Both the position numbers and the translations under genes were made by a program. DNA of 64,000 nucleotides from Tenebrio molitor (taxonomy: Eukaryota > Arthropoda > Insecta > Coleoptera > Tenebrionidae): positions 2,418,001 through 2,482,000 of the forward strand of contig NC_091050.1 in the NCBI RefSeq assembly GCF_963966145.1, written 5' to 3'. This document shows positions 39,906 through 51,800 of this stretch, one piece after another. A model generated the notes under the pieces. The model did no database searches, was not told the DNA's origin, and worked only from the letters and a program-made list of their open reading frames with translations. Position 1 is the first letter of the stretch. Each line of letters opens with the position of its first letter.

Positions 39906-40468
39906 TATAGTTCTTTATGATCAATTCAAATTTGTTTCTGATCCTAGCTCAAACATACGTGAAGTTACTAGATAATGATGTCATCGCCAAAGGGTAAAAA
40001 TTGGACTATAATAGTTTCGTTATTTCGCTTTTTAGAGGCTTTTTTAATAGGGATAATTTAATTATTAAATATTTCGTGTAATTATTATTGAATAAATAAA
40101 TCATGAGAAATGCTTCAAATGACCTTACATTTGACTCCGTCGAGCCGCCTGTGGACATTTCAACCCCTTGGATTTGAAGTATTTCAAGTCCTTTTACAAA
40201 AAAGCCACTTCAATCGTTTCTTCGGAGATATACAAAGCCGCGATTTTCGACCGGTTGAAGATAAAGTGCATTTTTCAATTTTGTGTGGAAATATTTATTG
40301 AAATTTTATTAGATTAAATTAAAAGTTCAAAAAGCTCATTATGCAAAGTCACCTTAAATCCAAAAATAATCTGCCCTAATGAGGTTATCATTCAGTCAAT
40401 ATTTAAAAAAATGTGTTTGAAGGAAAATTTCACTATTTATTGCATCTTGATTTTCAGTTACTTGAACG

Positions 40469-41616
40469 ATGAAGCTGGCTGTGTTTTACTTTATTGGTGA
40501 GTGTCAATTTTTTAGAATTCCAGCATTACATAAGATTCGATATAAAAATTTTGATTGGGTTTGCGTTCGCAACATCACAAGCTTTCAACCACCAATTGAT
40601 GCAGTCGAACAAAGAAGTAATCTATAATTGGACAGCGATCATCAAAACGGGCACTAGTTTGCCAACGACACACCTATGTGAAAATTAAAGATCTAGAATA
40701 TAATGTACAATGGAATATTTGACCAAGTCCAAGAAGAGCAAGCTCAAAGTATTCCCGCACCTGTCAAAGCTGAAGATTTACAGAATGCATTCAAAATAGT
40801 CTATAATTCCGATGGTTTGGTCAGCGACATCGTAACTGAGCAAGAAGAAAAAGATTTCTCACGTTATATAAAAAAATCTGTTGCTACTATTTTGCAAATG
40901 AAAAATTCCGTTTTATACCCTCGGTCTCTTTTGGACGCTCGTACGAAGGGGTTGACCGTTGTAGTATTCACCACAATCTCCATCGATCAAACGGACACAG
41001 TCTTAGAATTAGTACCCAATGACTGGACCTTGTATGTGACAGATGCAGATGAAGATCTCCAAGTCGTCGTGTACATTAAACTCTCGACGAATAACTGCGA
41101 TTGTAAATAAATACAACATTTCGAGTGTTGTTAATCAGTAAATCGAATTTCAGCCAGTGAAAGTGCTAGATCATGCTCGTGGTGTTGAGGTTGAGCCTTT
41201 TGGTGAGAATCATCGAACAAAATTAGACGATCAAGTGGATCATGAAGGGTTTACTGTCATGTTTTTGTGCGAGAATATAAGAACCCGCTGGGGAGTATGT
41301 TTCTTCAAAGTGGAATTCATTTCGAGTTTGATGGTTTCAGTTTCAAACTGGAAATAATGGTATACTCCGTACTCTGATAGATTGTACGTTTTTTGACAGA
41401 AGACAGAGCTAGAGAGTAGTGTGGCGGGAATTAAACTGCAGGGATACAACGGTTTTCTACATAACGTGAAACAAAAGAGATGGAGAGTTTAGTATTTTTC
41501 ACTGCTTTATGTTTTGGAACTAGAATTTAAAAATATACAATCTATCACCGTACGGAGTTTACCGTATGATTGATGAGAAGCAGAAATGGCAAGGTCGTTG
41601 TTACAGTCGAGGTTAA
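40469..41616 (+). pseudogene. Internally deleted, frameshifted vitellogenin-like gene copy
   Basis: It starts with an intact-looking signal-peptide exon (ATG at 40469, MKLAVFYFI, donor GTGAGT). It continues with the exon-2 start (NKEVIYNWTAIIKTGTSLPT), then breaks. Sequence corresponding to roughly 28 residues is missing, the frame shifts near 40680-40703, and the conserved stretch LYNGIF...IVYNSDG...SRYIKKSVATILQ follows. After residue motif KNSVL the sequence jumps directly to the end of exon 3 (VPNDWTLYV), losing most of the protein. A TAA precedes the intron, and an exon-4 relic starts after the acceptor at about 41155 (VKVLDHA) and ends with WQGRCYS before TAA at 41614-41616. The frames disagree, so it cannot encode a normal family protein. 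It is a third tandem copy that died by internal deletion. Gene B is the nearest match by eye. Confidence 0.85.
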
Positions 41617-42546
41617 TCGTTGAGACATTACAGGACAGTACCTAAAGTGTGTAACGGTACTCAAGATAAGAGATTATTTCCACGATTAATAAATAAGTAT
41701 TGAGAAAAAATTGAGGTTTCATACGACAATTTCCAAAGACTATAATAAATAAGAAAGCTTCTAGAAAAGTGATAAAAACAATAAGATGAGTGGACCTAAG
41801 ACAAGTCCAAACATATTGGGTGTAAAAACGATTACGTTAATTGCCAGATCAACTGGTTATCAAAAACTGTTTGAGTTATATAATTACAATTATTTTTAAA
41901 TCCGAGGATAAAATAGTAACATCAAAATTATTATAATGTTGTTGCCAAGTGCAAAGACCCAACAGTTGTTTACTCTTAAGCATTATCATAAATATTTCTT
42001 CTGCAGAAAAACGTTTTATGTGAACTCTAAATATACTTATTGTGTTATTTAAATGTGCTGGAAGTTTTTTCTTTATCTCTTGGTGTTGCCCCTATCTACA
42101 AAATACGTCTTTGGCTCTTAAAGTTCAATTCAACGTGTCTTATTATTGCTATGATATATGTATGAAGTTGGCACTTGAAAATTACTCTACATTAGTTAGA
42201 ACGTGAATCACAAGACAAGTATTGGTAATTTTATGTTGACACTATAGAGACTTCTTAAAAAGTGCAAAAGACATTTCAGCTATTTCATGAAAGCATCTTT
42301 TTCAACAAACTGTGCTGTTCAAAATATAAGAGATGAGTAGGTACTTATATTTAAAAAAATGCGATAAATTTAAATTTTATCACTTGCAGACGATAAAAAG
42401 TCTTGCACCGGATTAGGTACATTCAATAAAGATTACCATAGTTAATATGAAAATGCAAAAACAAGTGTGGGTCAATAAGTTATCGATGTTTTACCCCCAT
42501 AAACAATAATATGCAAATAAGAAAAAAGTGACAAATACAAAATCTT
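41617..42546. other. Upstream region of vitellogenin-like gene B
   Basis: An AT-rich spacer with several GATAA/TTATC motifs at about 42360-42480 and the conserved 'tcaactggttatcaaa' near 41849. No coding sequence seen. Confidence 0.5.
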
Positions 42547-42578
42547 TATAAATGGCGCTTTCAACTTGATATTCCAGT
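42547..42578 (+). promoter_or_regulatory. Core promoter of vitellogenin-like gene B
   Basis: TATAAA at 42547-42552 and an initiator TCCAGT with its A at 42576 are 29 bp apart, as in gene A. The ATG is at 42589. Confidence 0.6.
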
Positions 42579-42588
42579 TGCTCCTGCG

Positions 42589-45500
42589 ATGGGACTAAAG
42601 AAAATTATTTTGGTGTTAACTGGTAAGTCGCCTTATTCTTTTCGGTGTAAAAAATTGTCAATAAAATTGTTATTTAACCGCATCGAAGATTTCGACTTTT
42701 GAGATTAAACAGAAAAATATTTATTTATCTTGAGCAAAAATGTTAATGAAATAGTTAAATGTTTATTTAATAATCTCTTATTATACAGTCGCGGACAAAA
42801 AAAAGTAGGACAATGTTTTTTCGCTTATAATATTAATATTTCTGTGATTACTATTAAAATATTTATTTATTTATTATAGTAAGCCCGGTTTACTCAACTC
42901 AATTTTGGCTAAATTTCTGAATAACACTTGTCCTACTTTTTTCTGTCCGCGACTGTATATTTAATTGGATTATTTTATTTGGAGTTATAAATAATGTTGA
43001 TTTTTATCTACCATCGCAATCAGTGTAATATTTCATAAATATTTTCTACTGGCTCTAAATCTCTGTTGTAAATCTGCATGTTACAAGATTTTCTGTCCAA
43101 TTTAAAATATCAGAATCAGTTGATTAGTTGATAGGAAGGTCCAAATATTTCACTGATAATTTTATCTATTTTTAAAAAAAGACAAACTTCACCGAACAAT
43201 TAAATTGTTTTGTTTTTTACATCAAGACCAGAAAACAGAGCACTACCCTCGTATTCTGGTTTTGTCGTTTATACATTTGTTTCGGAATTTTATTTATAAT
43301 GTAATGTAACTAAACTGTAAAAAATGTCTAATTTCAAGTATACTTAAAAAATGTAATCAGTTGTGTATTAAGAGATTTAATCAGTTACAAAGTTTCTATT
43401 ATGATATCATCGTGTTGATAATATTCTTCTAATCCTTTTTTAACTGAAATTTAACCGACCATTTTATTCAGTAAAAAAAAACATCTGTTTACAAATTTTG
43501 TTTTTACTTAAATTACATTCTTTACACGCATATAAATCTGACACTATATAATATATACAGGGTCTTTATAAATTACTGTAGTCGAAGCAAGCCATGCCCA
43601 TGTTATAAAATTTTTGCCGCTTCACACAAACATAATTGTAGTGTGGCGACATTTTTCATGTGAACTGTCAATAGTGTCAATGTTGATCAATTTCATATGG
43701 AGCGGCAATTTGGACTACAATAATGTATTAATGACCGTGTATGTCAGTGTCAAAAGTTTGTCAAAATAAATCTGCAGTTTATTAATAACTGTGGACCAGA
43801 TATCATTATAAAAAAATTCCAACAAAGGTAACATCCATCAATTCTTATCAATATGATAACAGTTTGCTTCAGAAAAATATAAACGTTAATCAAATACGTC
43901 AGCTGGAGATTATAACTAAGTTAAACTGTAACTGAGGCATTATCTGCTTAAAACATTTCATCAACCACATCTCTCCTCGTCTCTTCTGAATTCTTTTATT
44001 TTCCACTCTAATCGCTCTATTTCCTGTCGCAGCTTTAGCAGGTCTGTCTAAAGCATTTAACACTTTGAGTCCGTGGGATAAAGAAGTAATCTACAACTGG
44101 AAAGCACTCGTCAAAGCTGGGACTAACTTACCAACGTCGTACGCGTCCCACTTCGTCCTCGAGGGAAAAATCCACGTGCAAGCGAACAGCAATGCGACCC
44201 ACGTGAAAATCACAGATTTATCTTACAAGCTCTACAACGGAATTTTGAATCATGTCCAGGAACACGAAGCCCATAGCGTTCCTCTTCACCTCAAAGAACT
44301 GGAACATGTCTTTAAGATTATATACGACACTAAGGGCTTAGCCATTGGTATCGTCACTGAAGCCCAAGAGAAAGAATTCTCTCGCAACATCAAAAAAGCG
44401 ATCGCCACCATTTTCCAAATGGATGAGTCGGTACTGAAACAGGTCCATCATCATCCCCACTCTTTCGTAATAAAAGAGCACTCGATTTATGGACATTTCG
44501 ATGTAGACTATACCGTTAAACCGCATCAAAACGAGATCGAAGTGCATAAATTGCACGACATGCACGATCCTCATCATCTGTATCTACATTTGTTCAGCAA
44601 TAACGAAGCGGGAGTTTGCGATATGGGTTACGAAAATCCGATAATGCACAACACTAAGAAGGAATATCGAATTGTAAAGCAAGATGGTCATCATGTTGTG
44701 AAAGATATTCATTCTGCAGGAGTTGTGTTTTATTATCCGTTCAAAGGACAATCAGACCATCAGTTTATTTTCGTGAATCAGAGTATGCGTCTGACGCAGA
44801 TGGTACCAATTCAGGAACAGTTCCATATTCAGTCGGAACATGTTGAAAATCACTTGACTTACCACTCGTTCGAGACGTCACAAGATGGAAGTATTCATGA
44901 TGTAACCAATGGACGCCACGTTGTCAATTACGAGAAACTCATTCCGAACATTCAACATATGTTGGGCGACATCCATTCGTATTTGAACGAAGACCACATT
45001 CACACCCGAGAGCCTGACAGCAAGAGAGGCCAAATGGTGAACAGAGTTCAAAGACTGCTCCAATTTTTCAGCTTAACTAAACTGGAAGAACTGCATAAGA
45101 AGCTTTCCGGTGACAGTTTGACCGTGTTCCACCACATTCTGCCACTCGTCGGCACCAAAGCTTCCACTGTCTTCATCAAACAGCTGATTGTCAACAAAGT
45201 GCTGAGCGCGGGAGTTGCCAGCGAACTCCTTCAACATTTCCCGGAACATGTGATCGAACCCACGGTCGAGTTGTTGGCCGAGATGGAAGACCTGTTACAT
45301 CTTGACGAATCCATCAGCTGGAATGTACGAAAAGTTGCTGTTTTGAGCTTCGCAAGTCTCGTTCAACACTCGCATTCTTTTGTTGAAAAGACTCACCGCA
45401 ACAAAGAGTTTATGAAAAATGATGGTGTCGACATTCACCACCACGAGACGAAATATAGTCGTCAGCAACCGTACGAGAAGTACGTCATCGAGTACATCAA

Positions 45501-48424
45501 CAAGTTGAGGAGTTCTCACGATTACAAGGTCCAAATGACTTACCTGATGGGTCTGTGCAACATGAGACTGCACTCGATTATCAAACACCTGCTTCCAGCT
45601 GTTTACGGAGAGTGGTACCCCGACCATCACTTCCGCTTGCTGAGCTTGTGGGCAGTGAGTTCAGCGGTTGTCGCAGAGCGAGACCCCAACACAGTGATCG
45701 AGACCCTTTGGCCTATCTTCACGAACGTCGACGAACTGACAGAGATGAGGACAATCGCGTTTTACTTCATCATGATGACGTACCCTAACGACTCGAGACT
45801 GACAAACATGTTCAATTACTTATTGATGGAACCAAATGACGAGGTTTACAGTTTTGTGTACACTTTCATGCACGGAATGATGGAAACGAATGAACCTTGC
45901 CATCGAGAGTACGCCGTCAAAGTCGCTCACCTCGTCAAGCTTCTACCACCACGTAGTCACGGTCGCTCCTTCGCCACTCGCCACGACTACAAAGACGTCA
46001 ACTTTGACTTCAGCGCTGGAGTTGAGAACTACTTCATCAACGGCAGCGACTCCCAAATATACGGAGTGGTCACGACATCGCAACAGTTTAACATCTATCA
46101 TGAAGACCGCACGTTCTTCGTGAAGATTCACGGTGTTGATCACCACATCGATCCTGTCAATATGGCGGTTGAAGTCTTCCAAAAGAAAATACCCAAGATC
46201 ACTGACAATAAAGACGTCCACATCGAGGTGGTTCTTTTGAGACACGGACATATCGTCAACACTTACTTCTTCGACCAGCACAGTTTACACCAACTCAACG
46301 AAATCCTCGACTTTTTCACAAAGGAGTCGCATTCTTTGACCCAAGATCTGTTGCACGTGAGTTACAATGAGTACCACAGAAATCTGATTCCGACAGATTT
46401 GGGCATTCCGGCACTTTGGGAATATTTGATGCCTGTGGTTCACCACAACAACATTAGTGTTACAAAAGAAACGGTAAACAAAGTGGTGCACCTCCACGTC
46501 GACAACAGATATGTCAACTGGATCCACTACCGCCACGGCTTGTCTTTCTACAATCCGTTTGTCGATGTTTGGCAAGGTGTCAACAGATATCACTCTTACG
46601 ATGCCGTCTGGCCACTGCACTTCGAGATCACTCTTAACACTCAACAGCAAAGTCTGCAACTGTCCTGGAAGAAGGACAGCAACCCTGCTCACAATGTCGC
46701 CGGATTTAGGTCCCACGTAAAACAGATGGTGTTTATCAAAGACGATTACAACAGAAATATCTTGATGCAGTCTTGCCCACAATGCAAAGATTTCCAGATT
46801 GTCAGTCATGGAGAAAAATTCAGAAATGATGTAGGTACCGTACTAAGTACAACAAAATCAATCTGATTTTTTTTTAAATTTCAGTACCCTCTGATTCAGG
46901 ACGACGATTTAAGTACTGGTCATCAGTGGCGCGTCGGTATTTATGACAGCAGCCAATACGCCACTAACGGTTCTTTCTACCATCAAATGTATCTTTTCAC
47001 CCAGTCACATTCCAGCCATTCAGAATCTCCATTGAGACATTTCTGGATGTCGTACGCGAATTGGCACCAGTACTGTCTCCTCCTACCAGAACCTGGAAGC
47101 TACGGATTGATCGTTAGAGTCGAACCAAGCCACCAACACTCCGTCAGCAACATCGACTTGTCTCTTCGTCTTCACTCCGACGCCACCGTTGACGACGATT
47201 ACTATTACGCCCCCAAAGGCAAGTGGAGTACTCGCATGACCTACTCGGTGAAAAACCAAGAAACGAGCTTGAAAACGTGGGATGTGAACGCGATCCTCGA
47301 CATGAATTCCGGTCATACTCACAACACTGTCAAAATGCACGTCACTCGCATCATTCCCGGTCAAAAAGACTACAAAGTATGCGTCGACGGAATCAAGAAG
47401 TGGACTGAGAGTGGAGTGGAGGGTCATTTGAACGTTGCCATGAGTCAAACTCCTGACGGCAAATGCGTTAAAGACGATACAGTAATCGACGTTACCATGA
47501 CTGGGCAACAATCTCACGAGCAAGAGCAAGGACACCACAAATATGGAAGTTGCGAATATGTTAACTATTATGCAATCGCACACTACCACACCACGCAATG
47601 TTTAGTTGACCACACTACCGTCAGACATTATGTTTACAACGTGAAGACCACCAACGTGCCCACCGAGTTCAAAAAAGTCTTTGCCCATTGGTGGGACCAC
47701 GTCAAGAGCCACTACATGTCTTATTACGTCTTCGAGGACGAACACAGTGACAACATAGCCGACCAGAACCTTAAAGTCGACGTGATGTACCCAATGCAAG
47801 TGGAAGAAGTGAATTTACACGTGACCACACCTCAGCACGTCTACAAATTGACAGGAGTACCGACGCATTACTGGAAGTGGTTTGGAGTGGCTCCGGATTC
47901 CGTGGAATACCCTGAATGGTTCCAATATTTACATCAAGTCGGTTTTGTTGAACATTGTACGGTTCATCACGATCACTACCATCTGAACCATCACGACATT
48001 CGCGAAGCGGTACCAAACGACTGGACTCTCTACGTAGGGAACGCTGTCCAAAATCCCCAGAAAGCTGTGTACGTCAAACAGGTCGGAGATGATGAAATCG
48101 TAAGTAAGGAAGGTGTGTGAAGGGAAATAATTAAAGAGGAATGTATTACAGGGTGTGAAGGTAGTCGATCATGGACACACGCTCGAGATTGTGCCTCACG
48201 GCGACGGCCACCAGGTTACCATAGATGGGCAAGTGGTTCCCATCCACGAATATCTACACAAAGATTGGATGTATTGTCACATGTTTATTCAAGATTCTCA
48301 TCATCCGGTTGCTCTCATCTTCCAGCACAGTGGGATTCACGTGGAGTACCATCACCACCAAGCGGTGATAGTCATCCCGAAGGTGGACCAACAGCTGCAC
48401 GGACGTTGCTACGACCACAATTAA
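42589..48424 (+). CDS. Vitellogenin-like large lipid-transfer protein B, histidine-rich (1,439 aa)
   Basis: Exons are 42589-42622, 44033-46830, 46885-48099 and 48152-48424, with the same phases as gene A. The signal peptide is MGLKKIILVLTALAGLSKA. The lipid-transport module follows (WDKEVIYNW; LYNGIL; SRNIKKAIATIFQ; SISWNVRKVAVLSFASL), then the middle domain and a Cys-containing vitellogenin C-terminal region. It aligns with gene A along its whole length. A loop at about residues 460-490 has extra residues, including a DIHHHE stretch. Histidine content is strikingly high: 16 of the 90 exon-4 residues versus 6 of 93 in gene A, with clusters such as HHDHYHLNHH and YHHHQ. No poly-serine tract or furin site was seen. 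AATAAA is at 48479-48484. It is likely secreted from fat body into hemolymph. Metal binding, pH response or quinone cross-linking through histidines is possible but is inference. Confidence 0.9.
42784..42957. mobile_element. 174-bp Tc1/mariner-type MITE, 30-bp TIRs, TA duplication
   Basis: The left end 'tacagtcgcggacaaaaaaa' and the inverted right end (…gtccgcgactgta) match over 30 bp with one mismatch. TA flanks both ends (42782-42783, 42958-42959). The interior is AT-rich and non-coding. Confidence 0.9.
43554..43742. mobile_element. Decayed inverted-repeat element of about 190 bp
   Basis: The left end ('tacagggtctttataaatta', then 'ctgtagtc') and the right end read in reverse ('tacacggtcattaatacatt', then 'attgtagtcc') match imperfectly over about 30 bp, and both are followed inward by 'ttgccgct'. 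It resembles an aged MITE. Confidence 0.5.
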
Positions 48425-48484
48425 AGTTATTTTGATACAAAACTGAACCTTGCTCACGGATATGAATACTAATTAAGAAATAAA

Positions 48485-48846
48485 GCATACATTTTGATTT
48501 GGCTTTTTATTTGCTCCACTTTATATACTGTTTCTCAAAATTTTTTCTAGAAATCAGTAGCCGCAAGTTCATTATAGGTGTTTTAATTCCTCCAACAAGT
48601 TGATAAGTGCATTTTGATCGGATGAAACAATAAACTTAAAATATCTTTCTATTAGTCAGTTGTGCTCTATGAGCCTTATCAGAAAATCTATAAGAGATTT
48701 GGTGATTTGTCTTATCTCAGCCTGATAGCGAAATATTTCACAAAAGCTTCAAAGATAAATTACCAATAATCCAGTACTACAGTGATCGAGTTGTGTCAAG
48801 TACAGAACATATCAATATGTGTTGGCAAAATATTTGATCAAGCAAA
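48485..48846. other. Spacer between vitellogenin-like gene B and myosin VII
   Basis: Only about 360 bp separate the poly(A) signal from the inferred myosin start codon. It should contain the myosin promoter, but no distinct motif stands out. Confidence 0.5.
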
Positions 48847-51800
48847 ATGTCAAAAATCAGTGGTCTCGTTGTGGTAAAATCGTCGTTACGTTGAGACAAC
48901 AGATGTGTCATTTGTCCATTGCAGGGGGACCACATCTGGGTCCAGCCCGTTACCAATGGGGAGTTTGACATCCTGATAGGTGGCAAAATAACCAACATCG
49001 AGGAACGTCGTATTCGCGTTAAAGATGACGACGGTAACGAGATTTCCATCTCTCACCAGCAGTTCGTTAAGAACATGCACGTTACGTCCGTCGAGGGCGT
49101 GGACGACATGATCAATTTAGGGGATCTACAGGATTACGCTATCATGAGGAACTTGCACAAGAGATACAAAAGCAAAAATATTTATGTGAGTAGAGCCATG
49201 AGTAATCATCGATGACTACTCAACAAAACATTTTTAGACGTATATCGGATCGATGTTGGTGGCGATTAATCCCTACGAATTATTACCTATCTACACAAAC
49301 GCGCTGATTAAAGATTACCATAATAAAAAATTCAACGAGCTGCCCCCACACATCTTCGCAATAGGAGATAACAGCTATGTTAACATGAAAACGAGCAGAA
49401 AAGACCAATGTGTCGTCATCAGGTTGGTTATCTTATCTTAATAAATGCTTCTGTTATCTTCGAAATGTTGGAATCGATTTATCTAGCTCAATCTAGTAAT
49501 TAGAAAAGGGATCGTGTATTATTAATTAGGAGAGATTAGATTTACATTTGAAAAATCTGGGTACACATTTTACTTGTTTTATTTGTTTAGCGGAGAATCA
49601 GGTGCTGGAAAGACCGAGAGTACCAAATTGATCCTCCAGTACTTGGCGTCAACCAGCGGGCAGCACTCCTGGATCGAACAACAAATCTTGGAAGCAAATC
49701 CCATCATGGAAGCCTTCGGTAACGCTAAAACCGTTCGCAATGACAACTCGTCACGTTTCGGCAAATACATCGACATTCATTTCAACAAGTCTGGAAACAT
49801 CGAGGGTGCCAGAATCGAACAATACCTTCTGGAAAAGAGCAGAATAGTGTCGCAAAACAAAGGGGAAAGGAACTATCATATTTTTTACAGCATGATCGCG
49901 GGACTTTCTAAAGACGAGAAGAAACGTTTCGACTTGACCGAAGCCGACCATTACAACTATCTCAAAGGTGGAAGCACGTTGACTTGTCAAGGACGCAACG
50001 AAGCTGCAGAATTCTCCGACATCCGAGCCGCCATGAAGGTGTTAAATTTTACGGACAAAGAGACCAACGACATTTTCCAGTTGCTCGCGGCAATCTTGCA
50101 CATGGGAAATCTGAAATTCAAACCTGGAACCGCTTCCAATACGGAATCGTCGGAAGTCCAAGATGCCGCAGCTGCTGACAGAATCGCGAAACTTCTCGGA
50201 ACCAACAAATTCGATCTGGGCGAGGCTTTGACGAAGAAGACAATCTACGCTCACGGCGATAAAGTCATATCGACACTAGCTCAAGAGCAAGCCTCCGAGT
50301 CGAGACACGCTTTCGTGAAGGGAATCTACGGTAAACTCTTCATCATGATCATTGACAAGATTAACGAAGCGATCTACCAACCGAAGGGTACAGCCAAGAC
50401 TTCGATCGGAGTTTTGGATATTTTCGGCTTTGAGAATTTTACAGTTAACAGTTTCGAACAGCTTTGCATCAACTACGCCAACGAGAACCTGCAACAGTTC
50501 TTCGTCCAACACATTTTCAAACTCGAACAAGAATATTACACTAAAGAAGGCATCAACTGGACCAAAATCACTTTTGTTGATAACCAAGAGGTTCTAGATC
50601 TTATTGGAATGAAACCCATGAATTTGATGTCGCTCGTTGACGAAGAGTCCAAGTTTCCCAAAGGGACTGATTTCACCATGTTGGCAAAATTACACAACAC
50701 TCACACCACGAAGAAGAACTACGTGAAACCCAAATCGGACGTCACTCCTGCTTTTGGTGTGCAACACTTTGCAGGAACCGTCTTCTACGACGTTCCAGGA
50801 TTTCTAGAGAAGAATCGCGATTCCTTCAGTCAAGACCTCAAGGAGTTGGTCCAAGACTCCAACAACGACTTGTTGAAGAAGATTTTCGTTACAGATTTTC
50901 AACAGGAAGCCACCACCAAGAGAATGGTGACTTTGTCTTCGCAATTCAGAACGTCCCTTGACGTTTTGATGAAGACTCTTAACATGTGTCATCCTTATTT
51001 CGTCAGGTGTATCAAGCCCAACGAAGATAAGAAGCCACAGGTTCGTATTTTGTCAACAGCCAAGCGTCCTAACCCGAAATTTAGATTTTTGACAGAACCC
51101 TGTGTTGTCGACAATTGCGCTACTCAGGCATGATGGAAACTGCGAGAATCCGCCAAGCCGGATACCCAATTCGCTACTCGTACAAAGACTTCGTCGACCG
51201 TTTCCGCCACTTGGGCAAAGCGATCCCTCCAAGCTCCAAAGGTGATTGCAAAGAGTCCACCCGCAAGATTTGTGAAGCCGCGTTCAAAAACAACGAAGAC
51301 TACCAAATGGGCAGCACGAAACTTTTCCTCAAAGCCCCCGACCACGAGTTCCTCGAACACGAGAGAAGCAGGATTTTGTCGAAATATATTCTGGTGCTGC
51401 AAAAGGCGATCCGCGGCTGGATCTACAAGAGACGCTTCAGGAGGTTGCGCGAAGCTTCTATCGTTTTCCAGAAGCACTGGCGCGCCAGGGGTTATCGCAC
51501 CAGGTTCCTCATCATTCGCAACGGTTACCAGAGACTGCAGGCTTCGATTCGATCCAGACAGCTCACCCACTCCTTCGGTGGGATTCGCAAGAACATTGTT
51601 AAGTTGCAAGCGGTGGCTAGAGGACACGTCGCGAGAAACAAGTCGCAGTTTGGCAAGATCTACGCCATCATCAAGCAGAGGAAAGTCGACGAGAGGAACT
51701 TGAAGAATGCAGGAAACAAGAACTATCGCGCTGATGCGGAAGCTAAGATGCAGAAGAGTTTGGCCGAGTTGAACAGGGAGTACACCTTGAAGCTCAAGCA

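Larger units (their letters stand above)
38971..40468. other. Spacer between vitellogenin-like gene A and the pseudogene
   Basis: It holds a short palindromic repeat (39147-39232) and a MITE (39737-39905). No coding remnant was recognised. Confidence 0.6.
42623..44032 (+). other. First intron of vitellogenin-like gene B (1.4 kb)
   Basis: It is much longer than the 247-bp equivalent in gene A. Part of the excess is two inserted elements, at 42784-42957 and about 43554-43742. Confidence 0.8.

Noticed and set aside
51085..51133. Frameshift in the myosin VII motor
   Set aside because: The apparent frame break is explained by the 44-bp intron at 51041-51084, which restores the conserved sequence.
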